NCBI GenBank assembly: GCA_003221085.1
Contig: QHUD01000032.1
Coordinates: 1-7,681, forward strand
Direction: 5' to 3'
Length of the DNA: 7,681 nucleotides
Source: Gemmatimonadota bacterium
GTDB taxonomy: Bacteria; Gemmatimonadota; Gemmatimonadetes; Gemmatimonadales; GWC2-71-9
Positions 1 through 5,547 of the stretch are shown here, piece by piece. The number at the start of each line of letters is the position of its first letter. Positions within the stretch are counted from its first letter, which is position 1. The notes below the pieces were generated by a model. It saw only the letters and a program-made list of their open reading frames with translations, was not told the DNA's origin and did no database searches. The translations under genes were made by a program, and so were the position numbers.

Positions 1-128
1 ACGGCGCCGATGCCGAGCATGATGAGATCGCCGGCACCGAGGGCGCGCTTCAGGGCGTACGGGCTCTCGCCCTCGGCGAGCAGCTCGGCGATCGGCTTGC
101 GGCGGAAGAGCTGCCGCGAGCTAGACAA
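1..128 (-). CDS. Amino-acid permease (APC superfamily), N-terminal fragment cut by the left window edge
   Basis: Forty-two codons of a gene that continues past position 1. Read from the TTG at 128-126, the product begins MSSSRQLFRRKPIAELLAE, followed by a Leu-Lys-Arg-Ala-Leu-Gly-Ala-Gly-Asp-Leu stretch and then LGIGAV entering the first membrane helix. A basic cytoplasmic head of the form LFRRKxIxxLL, then LKRxLGxxDL and LGIGA, is how many APC-superfamily amino-acid permeases begin (YfnA/cationic amino-acid type), so an inner-membrane amino-acid importer is the best call. The substrate cannot be told. The frame is closed by a TGA at 161-159 and offers no ATG or GTG before the conserved part, so TTG is the only reasonable start. 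No strong ribosome site precedes it. It overlaps the pyrophosphatase stop by 8 bases, suggesting translational coupling. Family call fairly sure; start less so. Confidence 0.72.
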   Translation of the reverse strand, partial: MSSSRQLFRRKPIAELLAEGESPYALKRALGAGDLIMLGIGA

Positions 129-2256
129 ACAGCGGCGCCAGCACCAGCGTGACCGTGCTCAACAGCTTGATCAGCACGTGCAACGAAGGCCCCGCCGTGT
201 CCTTGAACGGATCGCCGACGGTGTCACCGACCACCGCCGCCTTGTGGGTCGGACTCCCCTTCCCACCGTACTCGCCCGTCTCGATGAACTTCTTGGCGTT
301 GTCCCAGGCCCCGCCCCCGTTGTTGAGCAGGGTGGCCATGAGGATACCGCCGATGGTGCCCACCATCAGGAACGCGGCCACGGTCTCGGCCCCGACGTGG
401 AACAGCACCTTGAACACCAGACCCACGGCGATCGGCATGCCCACGGCGAGGAGCCCGGGCGCCACCATCGCCTTGAGCGCCCCCACGGTCACGATGTCCA
501 CCGCCCGGCCGTAATCGGGACGCGACGTGCCCTTGAGGATCCCGGGGTCGGCCTGGAACTGGCGGCGCACTTCCTGGATCACGCTCACGGCTGCCTTCGT
601 CACGGCGCTGATGGCGAGCGCCGAGAACCAGAAGACGAGCATGGCGCCGAGCAACCCGCCCACGAACACTTCCGGCTTCGAGATATCGACCGAGGCGAGC
701 GGCGAGCCGAGCGCTGCGACCTCGTCCAAGTAGGCCGAGAAGAGCAGGAACGCGGCGAGGGCCGCCGAGCCGATCGCGTAGCCCTTGGTGAGCGCCTTGG
801 TCGTGTTGCCCACGGCGTCGAGGCGGTCGGTGCGGCGGCGGATGTCCTCGGGCTGATGGGACATCTCGATGATGCCGCCGGCATTGTCGGTGATCGGGCC
901 GAAGGTGTCCATCGCGAGGATGTAGGCCGCCGTCCCCAGCATCCCCATCGTGGCCACCGCCGTCCCGAACAGCCCGGCGTGCGCCAGCCCGCTCGAGGCC
1001 CCCAGCTTGTAGGAGGCGATGATCGCGGCCGAAATCGTAAAGGTCGGCAGCGCGGTGCACTCGAGCGCCACGGCAAAGCCCGCGATGATGTTCGTCGCCG
1101 GTCCGGTAACGGAGGCGGCGGCGATCGACTTGACAGGGCGGTACCGGTACTCGGTGTAGTACTGCGTGATGTAGACGAACGCGATGGACGTGACGATCCC
1201 AATCACGCCGCACAGCGCGAAGTGCCACCACGCGGCCGGGAAGGTGGGCGGGTTGAGCAGCCAGTAGGTCCCGCCCACGAACCCGGCGGCGGCGAGCACC
1301 GCCGTCCACATGTATCCGCGATTGAGCGCGTGCATCGGGTCCTCATCTTCGCGGGCCTTCACGATCAGCACGCCGATGATCGACGCCACGAGTCCAAAGG
1401 CACGTGCCACGAGCGGGAACAACATCAGTCCCACCACCTGCGCCGGGCTGAACGTGCCGGGGTTCGCGAGCGCGAGCCCGGATCCCAGAATCATCGCGCC
1501 GATGTTCTCGGCCGCCGTCGACTCGAACAGGTCGGCGCCGCGCCCCGCGCAATCGCCCACGTTGTCGCCCACCAAGTCGGCGATTACGGCAGGGTTGCGT
1601 GGATCGTCTTCGGGAATCCCCGCCTCCACCTTGCCCACCAGGTCGGCGCCGACATCGGCCGCCTTGGTGTAGATCCCGCCGCCCAGCTGCGCGAACAGCG
1701 CGACGAACGACGCGCCGAACCCGTAGCCCACGATCATCAGCGGGATCTTGGTCGGCTCGAAGTGCAGGGCCTCGAGGATCGTGTAGAGCAGCCCGACGCC
1801 GAACAGGCTCATCGCCACCACGAAGAGCCCGCTCACCGCCCCGCCGCGCAGCGCGATCTGGAGCGCCTTGTTGAGGCTCGTGCGCGCCGCGCTGGCAGTG
1901 CGGATGTTCGAGCGCACGGCCACGTACATGCCGACGATGCCGGCGACGCCCGAACACAGTGCCCCGAACACAAAGGAGAGGGTGGTCGTGAGCGCGAGGG
2001 TCGCGGCCGCGGGCTCGTCCGCGTGCGGTTTGCGGAAGAACGCGTACAACACGTAGATCACCACCCCCAGCGCGATGCTCAGCGTGCCGATGGTGCGGTA
2101 CTGCCGCCGCAGGAAGGCTTCCGCGCCTTCCTGGATCGCGTCGGAGATCCTCCGCATGTCGGGGGTGCCGTTGTCTTGCCGGAGCACGTAGCCCCGCAGG
2201 CCCCAGGCGACGGCCAGGGCGAGGACAGAAAGCCCGAGGACGAGAACCATCAGCAT
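121..2256 (-). CDS. hppA: Membrane-bound proton-translocating pyrophosphatase, potassium-independent type
   Basis: Complete 711-residue integral membrane H+-PPase, within the usual family size. It hydrolyses cytoplasmic pyrophosphate to two phosphates and pumps protons across the inner membrane. The signature motifs are all visible: GGGIYTKAADVGADLVGKVE at 192-211, DNVGDCAG at 231-238, DTFGPITDNAGG at 450-461, NNGGGAWDNAKK at 645-656 and GDTVGDPFKDTAGPS at 677-691. These supply the acidic and lysine residues that bind Mg-pyrophosphate. Hydrophobic helices are spread along the whole length, as expected for the 16-helix fold. The motif GNTTKALTKG (483-492) has Lys487 and Thr490 at the positions that, in the published family classification, mark potassium-independent proton pumps (the potassium-dependent group has Ala and Gly). 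The ATG at 2256 has AAGGAG 12 bases upstream. The gene follows the fourth TonB-like gene by 39 bases and overlaps the permease start. Very sure. Confidence 0.97.
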   Translation of the reverse strand: MLMVLVLGLSVLALAVAWGLRGYVLRQDNGTPDMRRISDAIQEGAEAFLRRQYRTIGTLSIALGVVIYVLYAFFRKPHADEPAAATLALTTTLSFVFGALCSGVAGIVGMYVAVRSNIRTASAARTSLNKALQIALRGGAVSGLFVVAMSLFGVGLLYTILEALHFEPTKIPLMIVGYGFGASFVALFAQLGGGIYTKAADVGADLVGKVEAGIPEDDPRNPAVIADLVGDNVGDCAGRGADLFESTAAENIGAMILGSGLALANPGTFSPAQVVGLMLFPLVARAFGLVASIIGVLIVKAREDEDPMHALNRGYMWTAVLAAAGFVGGTYWLLNPPTFPAAWWHFALCGVIGIVTSIAFVYITQYYTEYRYRPVKSIAAASVTGPATNIIAGFAVALECTALPTFTISAAIIASYKLGASSGLAHAGLFGTAVATMGMLGTAAYILAMDTFGPITDNAGGIIEMSHQPEDIRRRTDRLDAVGNTTKALTKGYAIGSAALAAFLLFSAYLDEVAALGSPLASVDISKPEVFVGGLLGAMLVFWFSALAISAVTKAAVSVIQEVRRQFQADPGILKGTSRPDYGRAVDIVTVGALKAMVAPGLLAVGMPIAVGLVFKVLFHVGAETVAAFLMVGTIGGILMATLLNNGGGAWDNAKKFIETGEYGGKGSPTHKAAVVGDTVGDPFKDTAGPSLHVLIKLLSTVTLVLAPLFV

Positions 2257-2295
2257 AGTAGGTTGTGACTCCTTGGAGCCCGCGCTAGCGACGGG

Positions 2296-3051
2296 CTAGT
2301 TACCGATGCGAAGGGGGATCATTACGACACAGGTCACGTTCCGCCCGTCCCGCGTGTGGGCCGGGTAGAACTGGTACGCCATCATCCGCTGCTGAAACTC
2401 CCGGGCATAGGCCGCGTCCGAAATCGGCGGCTCCACGTCCACCCGCGTGACCCGGCCCTCGACCGAGACCCAGAACTTCACGCGGTAGGTGCGACCCGCC
2501 ACCGAGCCGGGAACCCTGGCCAGCGGCGGCAGAATCGCCGTCCGCGGCGAGGCGGGGAAAATGTAACCCGCTTCGTCCCCCGTTCCAGACCCCACGCCGG
2601 CGCCGGCGACAGCCGCAATGGCCGTGCCCCGCCCTCCCACCGCCCCGCCCGCCCCCCCCGCCCCGCCTCCGCCCCCGAGTGCGGCCGTCGGCAACGGCAG
2701 CGCGGCCAGCGGCAGCGCGACGGGCGGCAGCTCGACGTGGATACGGCCGAGGGCGGACAGATCGGACAGGGTGAGGCGTGGCGGCGACGCCATGTCGACG
2801 GCTGCCGGCGCCCCCGCCGGGATGACGAAGAAGTTCACTCTCGGAGCCCCGGGCGCCGGCGCGCCGCCCTGTCCTCGCCCCTGGAGCTCACGCCCGCGGA
2901 TGATGAGGGCGGCGATGATCACCGTATGGACAAACACCGCCAGCGCCGCGCCCGGCCCGAACCGACGGCGGCCGAGCGGCAAGCGCAGCCCGGGGAGCGG
3001 CGGGTGGTCGGGGGACGCTGGGTTCACGATGCGTGTGGTATACCCCGACAA
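2296..3051 (-). CDS. Divergent TonB-like energy transducer with a glycine-rich linker
   Basis: A 251-residue protein if read from the TTG at 3051. It has a basic cytoplasmic head (GRRRFG at 27-32), one membrane helix at about 33-51 (GAALAVFVHTVIIAALII), a long Pro/Ala/Gly-rich periplasmic span, and a TonB-type C-terminal domain at about 185-251 (YRVKFWVSVEGRVTRVDV, then YQFYPAHTRDGR and VVMIPLRI). His42 in the helix matches the conserved TonB transmembrane histidine, but position 38, where E. coli TonB has its paired serine, is Ala. Residues 126-158 are almost only Gly, Ala and Val. The start is uncertain: the TTG at 3051 touches the upstream palindrome and has no clear ribosome site, while a GTG at 3027 would shorten the protein by 8 residues without affecting any domain. 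It lies 60 bases after exbD-2 and presumably works with the same motor. TonB-like role likely; outer-membrane partner unknown. Confidence 0.82.
   Translation of the reverse strand: MSGYTTRIVNPASPDHPPLPGLRLPLGRRRFGPGAALAVFVHTVIIAALIIRGRELQGRGQGGAPAPGAPRVNFFVIPAGAPAAVDMASPPRLTLSDLSALGRIHVELPPVALPLAALPLPTAALGGGGGAGGAGGAVGGRGTAIAAVAGAGVGSGTGDEAGYIFPASPRTAILPPLARVPGSVAGRTYRVKFWVSVEGRVTRVDVEPPISDAAYAREFQQRMMAYQFYPAHTRDGRNVTCVVMIPLRIGN
2627..2676 (-). other. Run of eight G-tracts on the coding strand (potential G-quadruplex) with a G8 homopolymer
   Basis: Within 50 bases the minus (coding) strand carries eight runs of three or more G, of lengths 5, 4, 8, 3, 4, 3, 3 and 4 in reading order. They are separated by spacers of 7, 1, 1, 1, 4, 1 and 1 bases. 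This far exceeds the usual four-tract rule for a G-quadruplex and would be present in the mRNA as well as the DNA. It encodes the Gly/Ala linker (residues 126-142) of the fourth TonB-like protein. The G8 run at 2659-2652 is a possible slippage site. Seen directly; structure formation is inferred. Confidence 0.6.
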
Positions 3052-3056
3052 CGCAC

Positions 3057-3084
3057 GTAGGGGCGCAGCATGCTGCGCCCCTAC
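3057..3084. repeat. Perfect 28-bp palindrome in the exbD-2 / TonB-like spacer
   Basis: Two 14-base arms, GTAGGGGCGCAGCA and its exact reverse complement, meet with no spacer at 3070/3071. The flanking bases (C3056, A3085) break the symmetry. It fills nearly half of the 60-base gap between exbD-2 and the next gene and ends 5 bases before the candidate TTG start. No T-run follows on either strand, so it is not a classic intrinsic terminator. It could be a dispersed intergenic repeat, an mRNA-stabilising or attenuating hairpin, or a site for a dimeric protein. The symmetry is certain; the function is not. Confidence 0.9.
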
Positions 3085-3091
3085 ACCACGG

Positions 3092-3106
3092 CGCGACCGC
3101 GTCGCG
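3092..3106. other. Second short hairpin just downstream of the exbD-2 stop
   Basis: CGCGAC and GTCGCG form a perfect 6-bp stem around a 3-base loop, starting 5 bases after the exbD-2 stop codon (3114-3112). Only 7 bases separate it from the 28-bp palindrome, so the whole 3111-3052 spacer is two hairpins in series. No T-tract follows. It may protect the 3' end of the exbB-exbD-exbD message or slow RNA polymerase before the next gene. Confidence 0.4.
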
Positions 3107-3111
3107 GCCGG

Positions 3112-3531
3112 CTATTTCTTGGCCTGTTCCGGAGGCGTGAAGCCGATGACCTGGACACCCGCTCCGTGCGCGATGTCCATCGCCTGCATCACGTCGATGT
3201 ACTTGCGGTTCGGCGCGGCCTTGATGAACAGCAGCTTGGCCGGGCGCGGGTCGTAGATCTGGTGAAACGCCCGATCGAGCTCGTTGGGCTGGTACGGCTG
3301 GCCGTTGATCGCATACGACCCGTCGGGTCGTAACTCGAGCACGATCTGGGCCTGGGGCGGCGTCTTGCTCTTGGTTTGCTGCTTCGGCGGCACCTGCACG
3401 TCGAACGCCTTGCGGGACATCGGCTGGGTGATCATGAAGATGATCAGCAGCACCAGCAGCACATCGATCAGCGGCGTGACGTTGATCTCGGAGCTGAGCC
3501 CCTCGCCGCCGCCGGTGGACCCCATCGCCAT
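3112..3531 (-). CDS. exbD: ExbD/TolR family motor protein, second copy
   Basis: A 139-residue biopolymer-transport protein of normal ExbD length. A short cytoplasmic head (MAMGSTGGGEGLSSE) leads into one membrane helix at about 17-36 opening with INVTPLIDVLLVLLIIFM. Asp23 is the protonatable residue equivalent to E. coli ExbD Asp25. The periplasmic domain follows (ELRPDGSYAINGQ at 67-78, KLLFIKAAPNRKYIDVMQ at 99-116, GVQVIGF at 125-131). ExbD sits inside the ExbB pentamer and couples proton flow to movement of TonB. The ATG at 3531 has a GAGGGGGG ribosome site about 7 bases upstream and lies 3 bases after the exbD-1 stop, so the two are surely co-transcribed. The linker after the helix is rich in Lys, Gln and Pro (PPKQQTKSKTPPQAQ). 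Paralogue of exbD-1, clearly diverged outside the helix. Confidence 0.95.
   Translation of the reverse strand: MAMGSTGGGEGLSSEINVTPLIDVLLVLLIIFMITQPMSRKAFDVQVPPKQQTKSKTPPQAQIVLELRPDGSYAINGQPYQPNELDRAFHQIYDPRPAKLLFIKAAPNRKYIDVMQAMDIAHGAGVQVIGFTPPEQAKK
3431..3486. repeat. Copy A of a 56-bp direct repeat shared by the two exbD genes
   Basis: Matches 3890-3945 at 54 of 56 bases, in the same orientation. It encodes the ExbD-2 membrane helix with the catalytic Asp (INVTPLIDVLL onward). The similarity drops sharply on both sides. Confidence 0.85.
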
Positions 3532-3534
3532 CGG

Positions 3535-3990
3535 TCAGCCCCCCTCTTTCTTTTTCGTGAGCGTCTGTTTCTGCTCGGTGATGGCGCCGACGACGCGCAC
3601 CCCTGCGCTACGGGCGATTTCGATCGCCTGCTGCACGCGGCCGAACTCGATGTTCTGGTCCGCCTTCAGAAACAGGATCTTGTCCTGCGTGCGAGTCTCG
3701 TAGATGGTCTCGAGCCGCTGCGGCAGCTGGTCGTCCGGGATCTGCTTCGGCCCCGACCCCAGGTCGAGCCAGAACTTGCCGTCCTTGTCGATCCCGAGCC
3801 GGACCTCGTCCGAGCCTTCTGGACGGTTCTCGGGGTTCGCCGAGCGCGGGATAGTGGCCTGAAATCCCGCCGCGATCAGGGGCGTGACGATCATGAAGAT
3901 GATCAGCAGCACCAGCATCACGTCGATCAGCGGCGTGACGTTGATGTCGGCCTTGACGGCCGCCCGGGCGCTAGTGGCTGACAGGGCCAC
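3535..3990 (-). CDS. exbD: ExbD/TolR family motor protein, first copy
   Basis: A 151-residue ExbD. The head MALSATSARAAVKAD is followed by the membrane helix at about 16-35, opening INVTPLIDVMLVLLIIFM, with Asp23 as the proton-carrying residue. The periplasmic domain shows EVRLGIDKDGKFWLDL (62-77), KILFLKADQNIEFGRVQ (104-120) and GVRVVGA (130-136), ending in a Lys-rich tail. The start is a GTG at 3990, inside exbB: the genes overlap by 20 bases in different frames. AAGG lies 12 bases upstream, and no ATG or other near start exists in this frame, so translational coupling to exbB is likely. Together with ExbB and ExbD-2 it forms the proton-driven stator that energises TonB. Two non-identical ExbDs may assemble as a heterodimer or serve different TonBs; the sequence does not decide which. 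Confidence 0.95.
   Translation of the reverse strand: MALSATSARAAVKADINVTPLIDVMLVLLIIFMIVTPLIAAGFQATIPRSANPENRPEGSDEVRLGIDKDGKFWLDLGSGPKQIPDDQLPQRLETIYETRTQDKILFLKADQNIEFGRVQQAIEIARSAGVRVVGAITEQKQTLTKKKEGG
3890..3945. repeat. Copy B of the 56-bp exbD direct repeat
   Basis: Partner of 3431-3486, with two mismatches. It encodes the ExbD-1 membrane helix (INVTPLIDVML onward). One mismatch changes Met to Leu; the other is silent. Confidence 0.85.
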
Positions 3991-4720
3991 TGGTCTGCGA
4001 CGCCTTCTGCGTCTGGAATTCCTTCGTGAAGATCGAGCGGCCGAACTCCGACCCGACGCTCTTGATCAGATAGTCGATCAGCTCCTTCGAGGTGTACGTC
4101 ATCTCGACGGAGAGGAAGTCGATCTTGGTGGTGAAGTAGTTGTAGAGCCACACCGCCGGAATGGCGACGATGAGGCCGAAGGCGGTGGTGATCAAGGCTT
4201 CTGCGATACCGGCGGATACGGCGCCGAGCGAGCCACCACCTCCCGATGCCGCCATGCCGGTGAACGCATTCACGATCCCCATCACCGTGCCGAGCAGTCC
4301 GACGAACGGCGCCGTGGAGCCCGTCGTCGCGAGAATGCCGAGGCCGCGCTTCAGCTCCGCCGACACGATGAGGATCTCGCGCTCCACCGCCCGCTCCACC
4401 GAGTTGATGTCGGCGGCGGTGATCGTGGCGCGGTCGCGCAGCAGCGGCTTCACCTCGGAGAGGGCCTCACCGACGACCCGCGCCACGTGGCTCCGCTTCT
4501 GCTTCTCGGCGAGCTTGATCGCGCCGTCGAGCTGCTCTTCCTGCAGGAAGCGGGAGAACTCGGGCGCGAATCGCCGCGTTTCTCCCTGGGACCGGAGGAT
4601 CTGGTACAGCTTCTGGAAGGCGCTGGTCCACGAGAAGATGGACATCGCCGCCAGGATGAGGACGATGGCCTTCGCGAACAGGCCCATCGAGACGAACAGC
4701 TCGTAAAGCGAGAGACTCAT
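3971..4720 (-). CDS. exbB: ExbB/TolQ/MotA-family proton channel of the TonB motor
   Basis: A 249-residue inner-membrane protein with the three-helix ExbB layout: helix 1 at about 12-32, a long cytoplasmic segment (33-127) that includes the conserved SVERAVEREI at 107-116, helix 2 at about 128-152 containing GSTAPFVGLLGTVMGI (134-149), and helix 3 at about 170-192 containing EALITTAFGLIVAIPAV (174-190). Glu174, Thr145 and Thr179 match the polar residues Glu176, Thr148 and Thr181 that line the proton path in E. coli ExbB. ExbB pentamers enclose ExbD and transmit proton flow to TonB. A GGGGS loop lies between helices 2 and 3 (160-164). The ATG at 4720 has AAAGGAG 10 bases upstream. The gene follows TonB-1 by 24 bases and overlaps exbD-1. 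The TonB and ExbD neighbours favour ExbB over TolQ, as no TolA, TolB or Pal is nearby. Confidence 0.95.
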   Translation of the reverse strand: MSLSLYELFVSMGLFAKAIVLILAAMSIFSWTSAFQKLYQILRSQGETRRFAPEFSRFLQEEQLDGAIKLAEKQKRSHVARVVGEALSEVKPLLRDRATITAADINSVERAVEREILIVSAELKRGLGILATTGSTAPFVGLLGTVMGIVNAFTGMAASGGGGSLGAVSAGIAEALITTAFGLIVAIPAVWLYNYFTTKIDFLSVEMTYTSKELIDYLIKSVGSEFGRSIFTKEFQTQKASQTSGPVSH

Positions 4721-4744
4721 GGGGCGGAGGCTCCTTTGGGGTCC

Positions 4745-5422
4745 TTACTGTTTGAGGCGGAAGTCGATGGGAATCTGAATCAGCACGCGCACCGCCCGAC
4801 CGTGCACTCGCGCGGGCCGGAACAGCGCCTTGAGAACGTAGCTCTTGGCCGACTGATCGAAACCGGGGTTGGGACTCTGCAGCACCTTGACGGAGGGCGG
4901 CTCGGCGCGACCCAGCGTATCGATGATCGCCTGCACCAGCACGCGACCCTGGATCTGGGCCTGTCGCAACAGCTCCGGAAACTGCAGCGTGGGTCCGGAG
5001 AGCACGGCGGGCTTCTCTTCGACGATGGCTTCCATGAACACTTCGTTACCGGTCGGCACCAGCCCGGTCGCGATGCCGCCCTCGACCCCGGTGCCCGAGT
5101 AATCCTTCGGATCGAAATGCTCCTGGAGGTTCACCGGAGGGATGTTCGTCGGAATCACGTCCGGCGCGACGACGGTCTGGAATCCCTTGAGCGGCACGTC
5201 CAGCTGCACGGGTTGCTGCTCGGGCGGCTTCTCCTGCTTGGGCTGGTCCACGAACACCATCGCCGTATCCACCTTGACGCTGTTGTCCGTCTGCCCGGCC
5301 TGGAGCGTTGCATACACTGCGCCGGCGATCACGACGGTGTGAATCACCAGAGACGCCGCGCCCACGCCGAACGTCTTCCGTCCGGTCTTCTTCCGCTTGG
5401 ACTCGATCAGGTTGTCAAACAC
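4745..5422 (-). CDS. tonB: TonB energy transducer (TonB-1), first gene of the motor operon
   Basis: A 225-residue TonB. A basic cytoplasmic head (MFDNLIESKRKKTGRK) is followed by one membrane helix at about 19-40, in which Ser24 and His28 have the same four-residue spacing as the functional Ser16/His20 pair of E. coli TonB. A short Pro/Glu/Gln-rich span (QPKQEKPPEQQP, 60-71) and a further periplasmic linker lead to the TonB C-terminal domain at 142-225: GPTLQFPELLRQAQIQGRV, IIDTLGRAEPPSV, ALFRPARVHGRAVRV. It transfers energy from ExbB/ExbD to outer-membrane transporters. The start is GTG at 5422, supported by GGAGG 10 bases upstream and by alignment with TonB-2, whose product also begins MFD-LIES. 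It sits 24 bases before exbB and is the most conventional of the four TonB-domain proteins here, so probably the main partner of this motor. Confidence 0.93.
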   Translation of the reverse strand: MFDNLIESKRKKTGRKTFGVGAASLVIHTVVIAGAVYATLQAGQTDNSVKVDTAMVFVDQPKQEKPPEQQPVQLDVPLKGFQTVVAPDVIPTNIPPVNLQEHFDPKDYSGTGVEGGIATGLVPTGNEVFMEAIVEEKPAVLSGPTLQFPELLRQAQIQGRVLVQAIIDTLGRAEPPSVKVLQSPNPGFDQSAKSYVLKALFRPARVHGRAVRVLIQIPIDFRLKQ

Positions 5423-5538
5423 AGGGTTTCGTCCTCCAGTGGACGATCAGGTAACTGATTATGAGATACCGCCGTACCCCTCCGCCCGCTAGTGGAGGAC
5501 CCATTACAAAACGATGACAGCCGGGTGAGGCGTCGCCT
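5423..5538 (-). promoter_or_regulatory. Leader of the tonB-exbB-exbD-exbD operon; likely promoter region
   Basis: The largest gap in the window, 116 bases, and noticeably richer in A and T than the genes. Reading on the minus strand it has TTTTGTAA at 5511-5504, a CATAAT at 5463-5458 that resembles a -10 box (5 of 6 bases), a short inverted repeat ATCAG-TTAC-CTGAT at 5459-5446 overlapping that box, and the ribosome-site hairpin next to the start. No convincing -35 box stands at the right distance from CATAAT. A promoter somewhere here is likely because a terminator-like hairpin closes the preceding gene; the exact site is a guess. Confidence 0.35.
5429..5446 (-). promoter_or_regulatory. Hairpin enclosing the TonB-1 ribosome binding site
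   Basis: On the minus strand TCGTCC (5446-5441) pairs perfectly with GGACGA (5434-5429) around the 6-base loop ACTGGA. The GGAGG ribosome site (5437-5433) lies partly in the loop and partly in the 3' arm, 10 bases before the GTG start. Folding would partly mask it. The stem is short, so the effect on translation may be small. Confidence 0.35.
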
Positions 5539-5547
5539 TCACCGGCT
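5519..5547 (-). terminator. Terminator-like hairpin at the stop codon of the TPR-TonB gene
   Basis: On the minus strand AGCC-GGTG-A-AGGCG pairs with CGCCT-CACC-C-GGCT, giving 13 base pairs with one bulged base on each arm and a very tight centre. The TGA stop (5541-5539) is inside the left arm. A run of four T follows (5511-5508) after 7 other bases, so the T-run is short and displaced compared with a textbook intrinsic terminator. Position and strength suggest a full or partial end to the TonB-2 / TPR-TonB transcript. Confidence 0.45.

Noticed and set aside
224..1309. A 361-codon minus-strand frame inside the pyrophosphatase gene
   Set aside because: Arg/Gly/His-rich out-of-frame reading of hppA, with no motif.
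10..2268. A 752-codon open frame on the plus strand opposite the pyrophosphatase gene
   Set aside because: The translation is a low-complexity mix rich in Arg, His, Asp and Glu with no domain. It is the mirror of a high-GC gene that carries every pyrophosphatase motif on the other strand.
2281..2295. Short symmetric CGCTAGCG after the fourth TonB-like stop as a terminator
   Set aside because: Only an 8-base palindrome with weak flanking pairs and no T-run; pairing of this length is common in GC-rich DNA.
3057..3084. The 28-bp palindrome as an intrinsic terminator
   Set aside because: No T-run follows on either strand, and a zero-spacer palindrome is unlike the usual stem-loop-T-tract layout.
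3884..5458. A 524-codon plus-strand open frame opposite exbB and TonB-1
   Set aside because: Arg/His/Asp/Leu-rich shadow of well-recognised minus-strand genes, with no ribosome site or motif.
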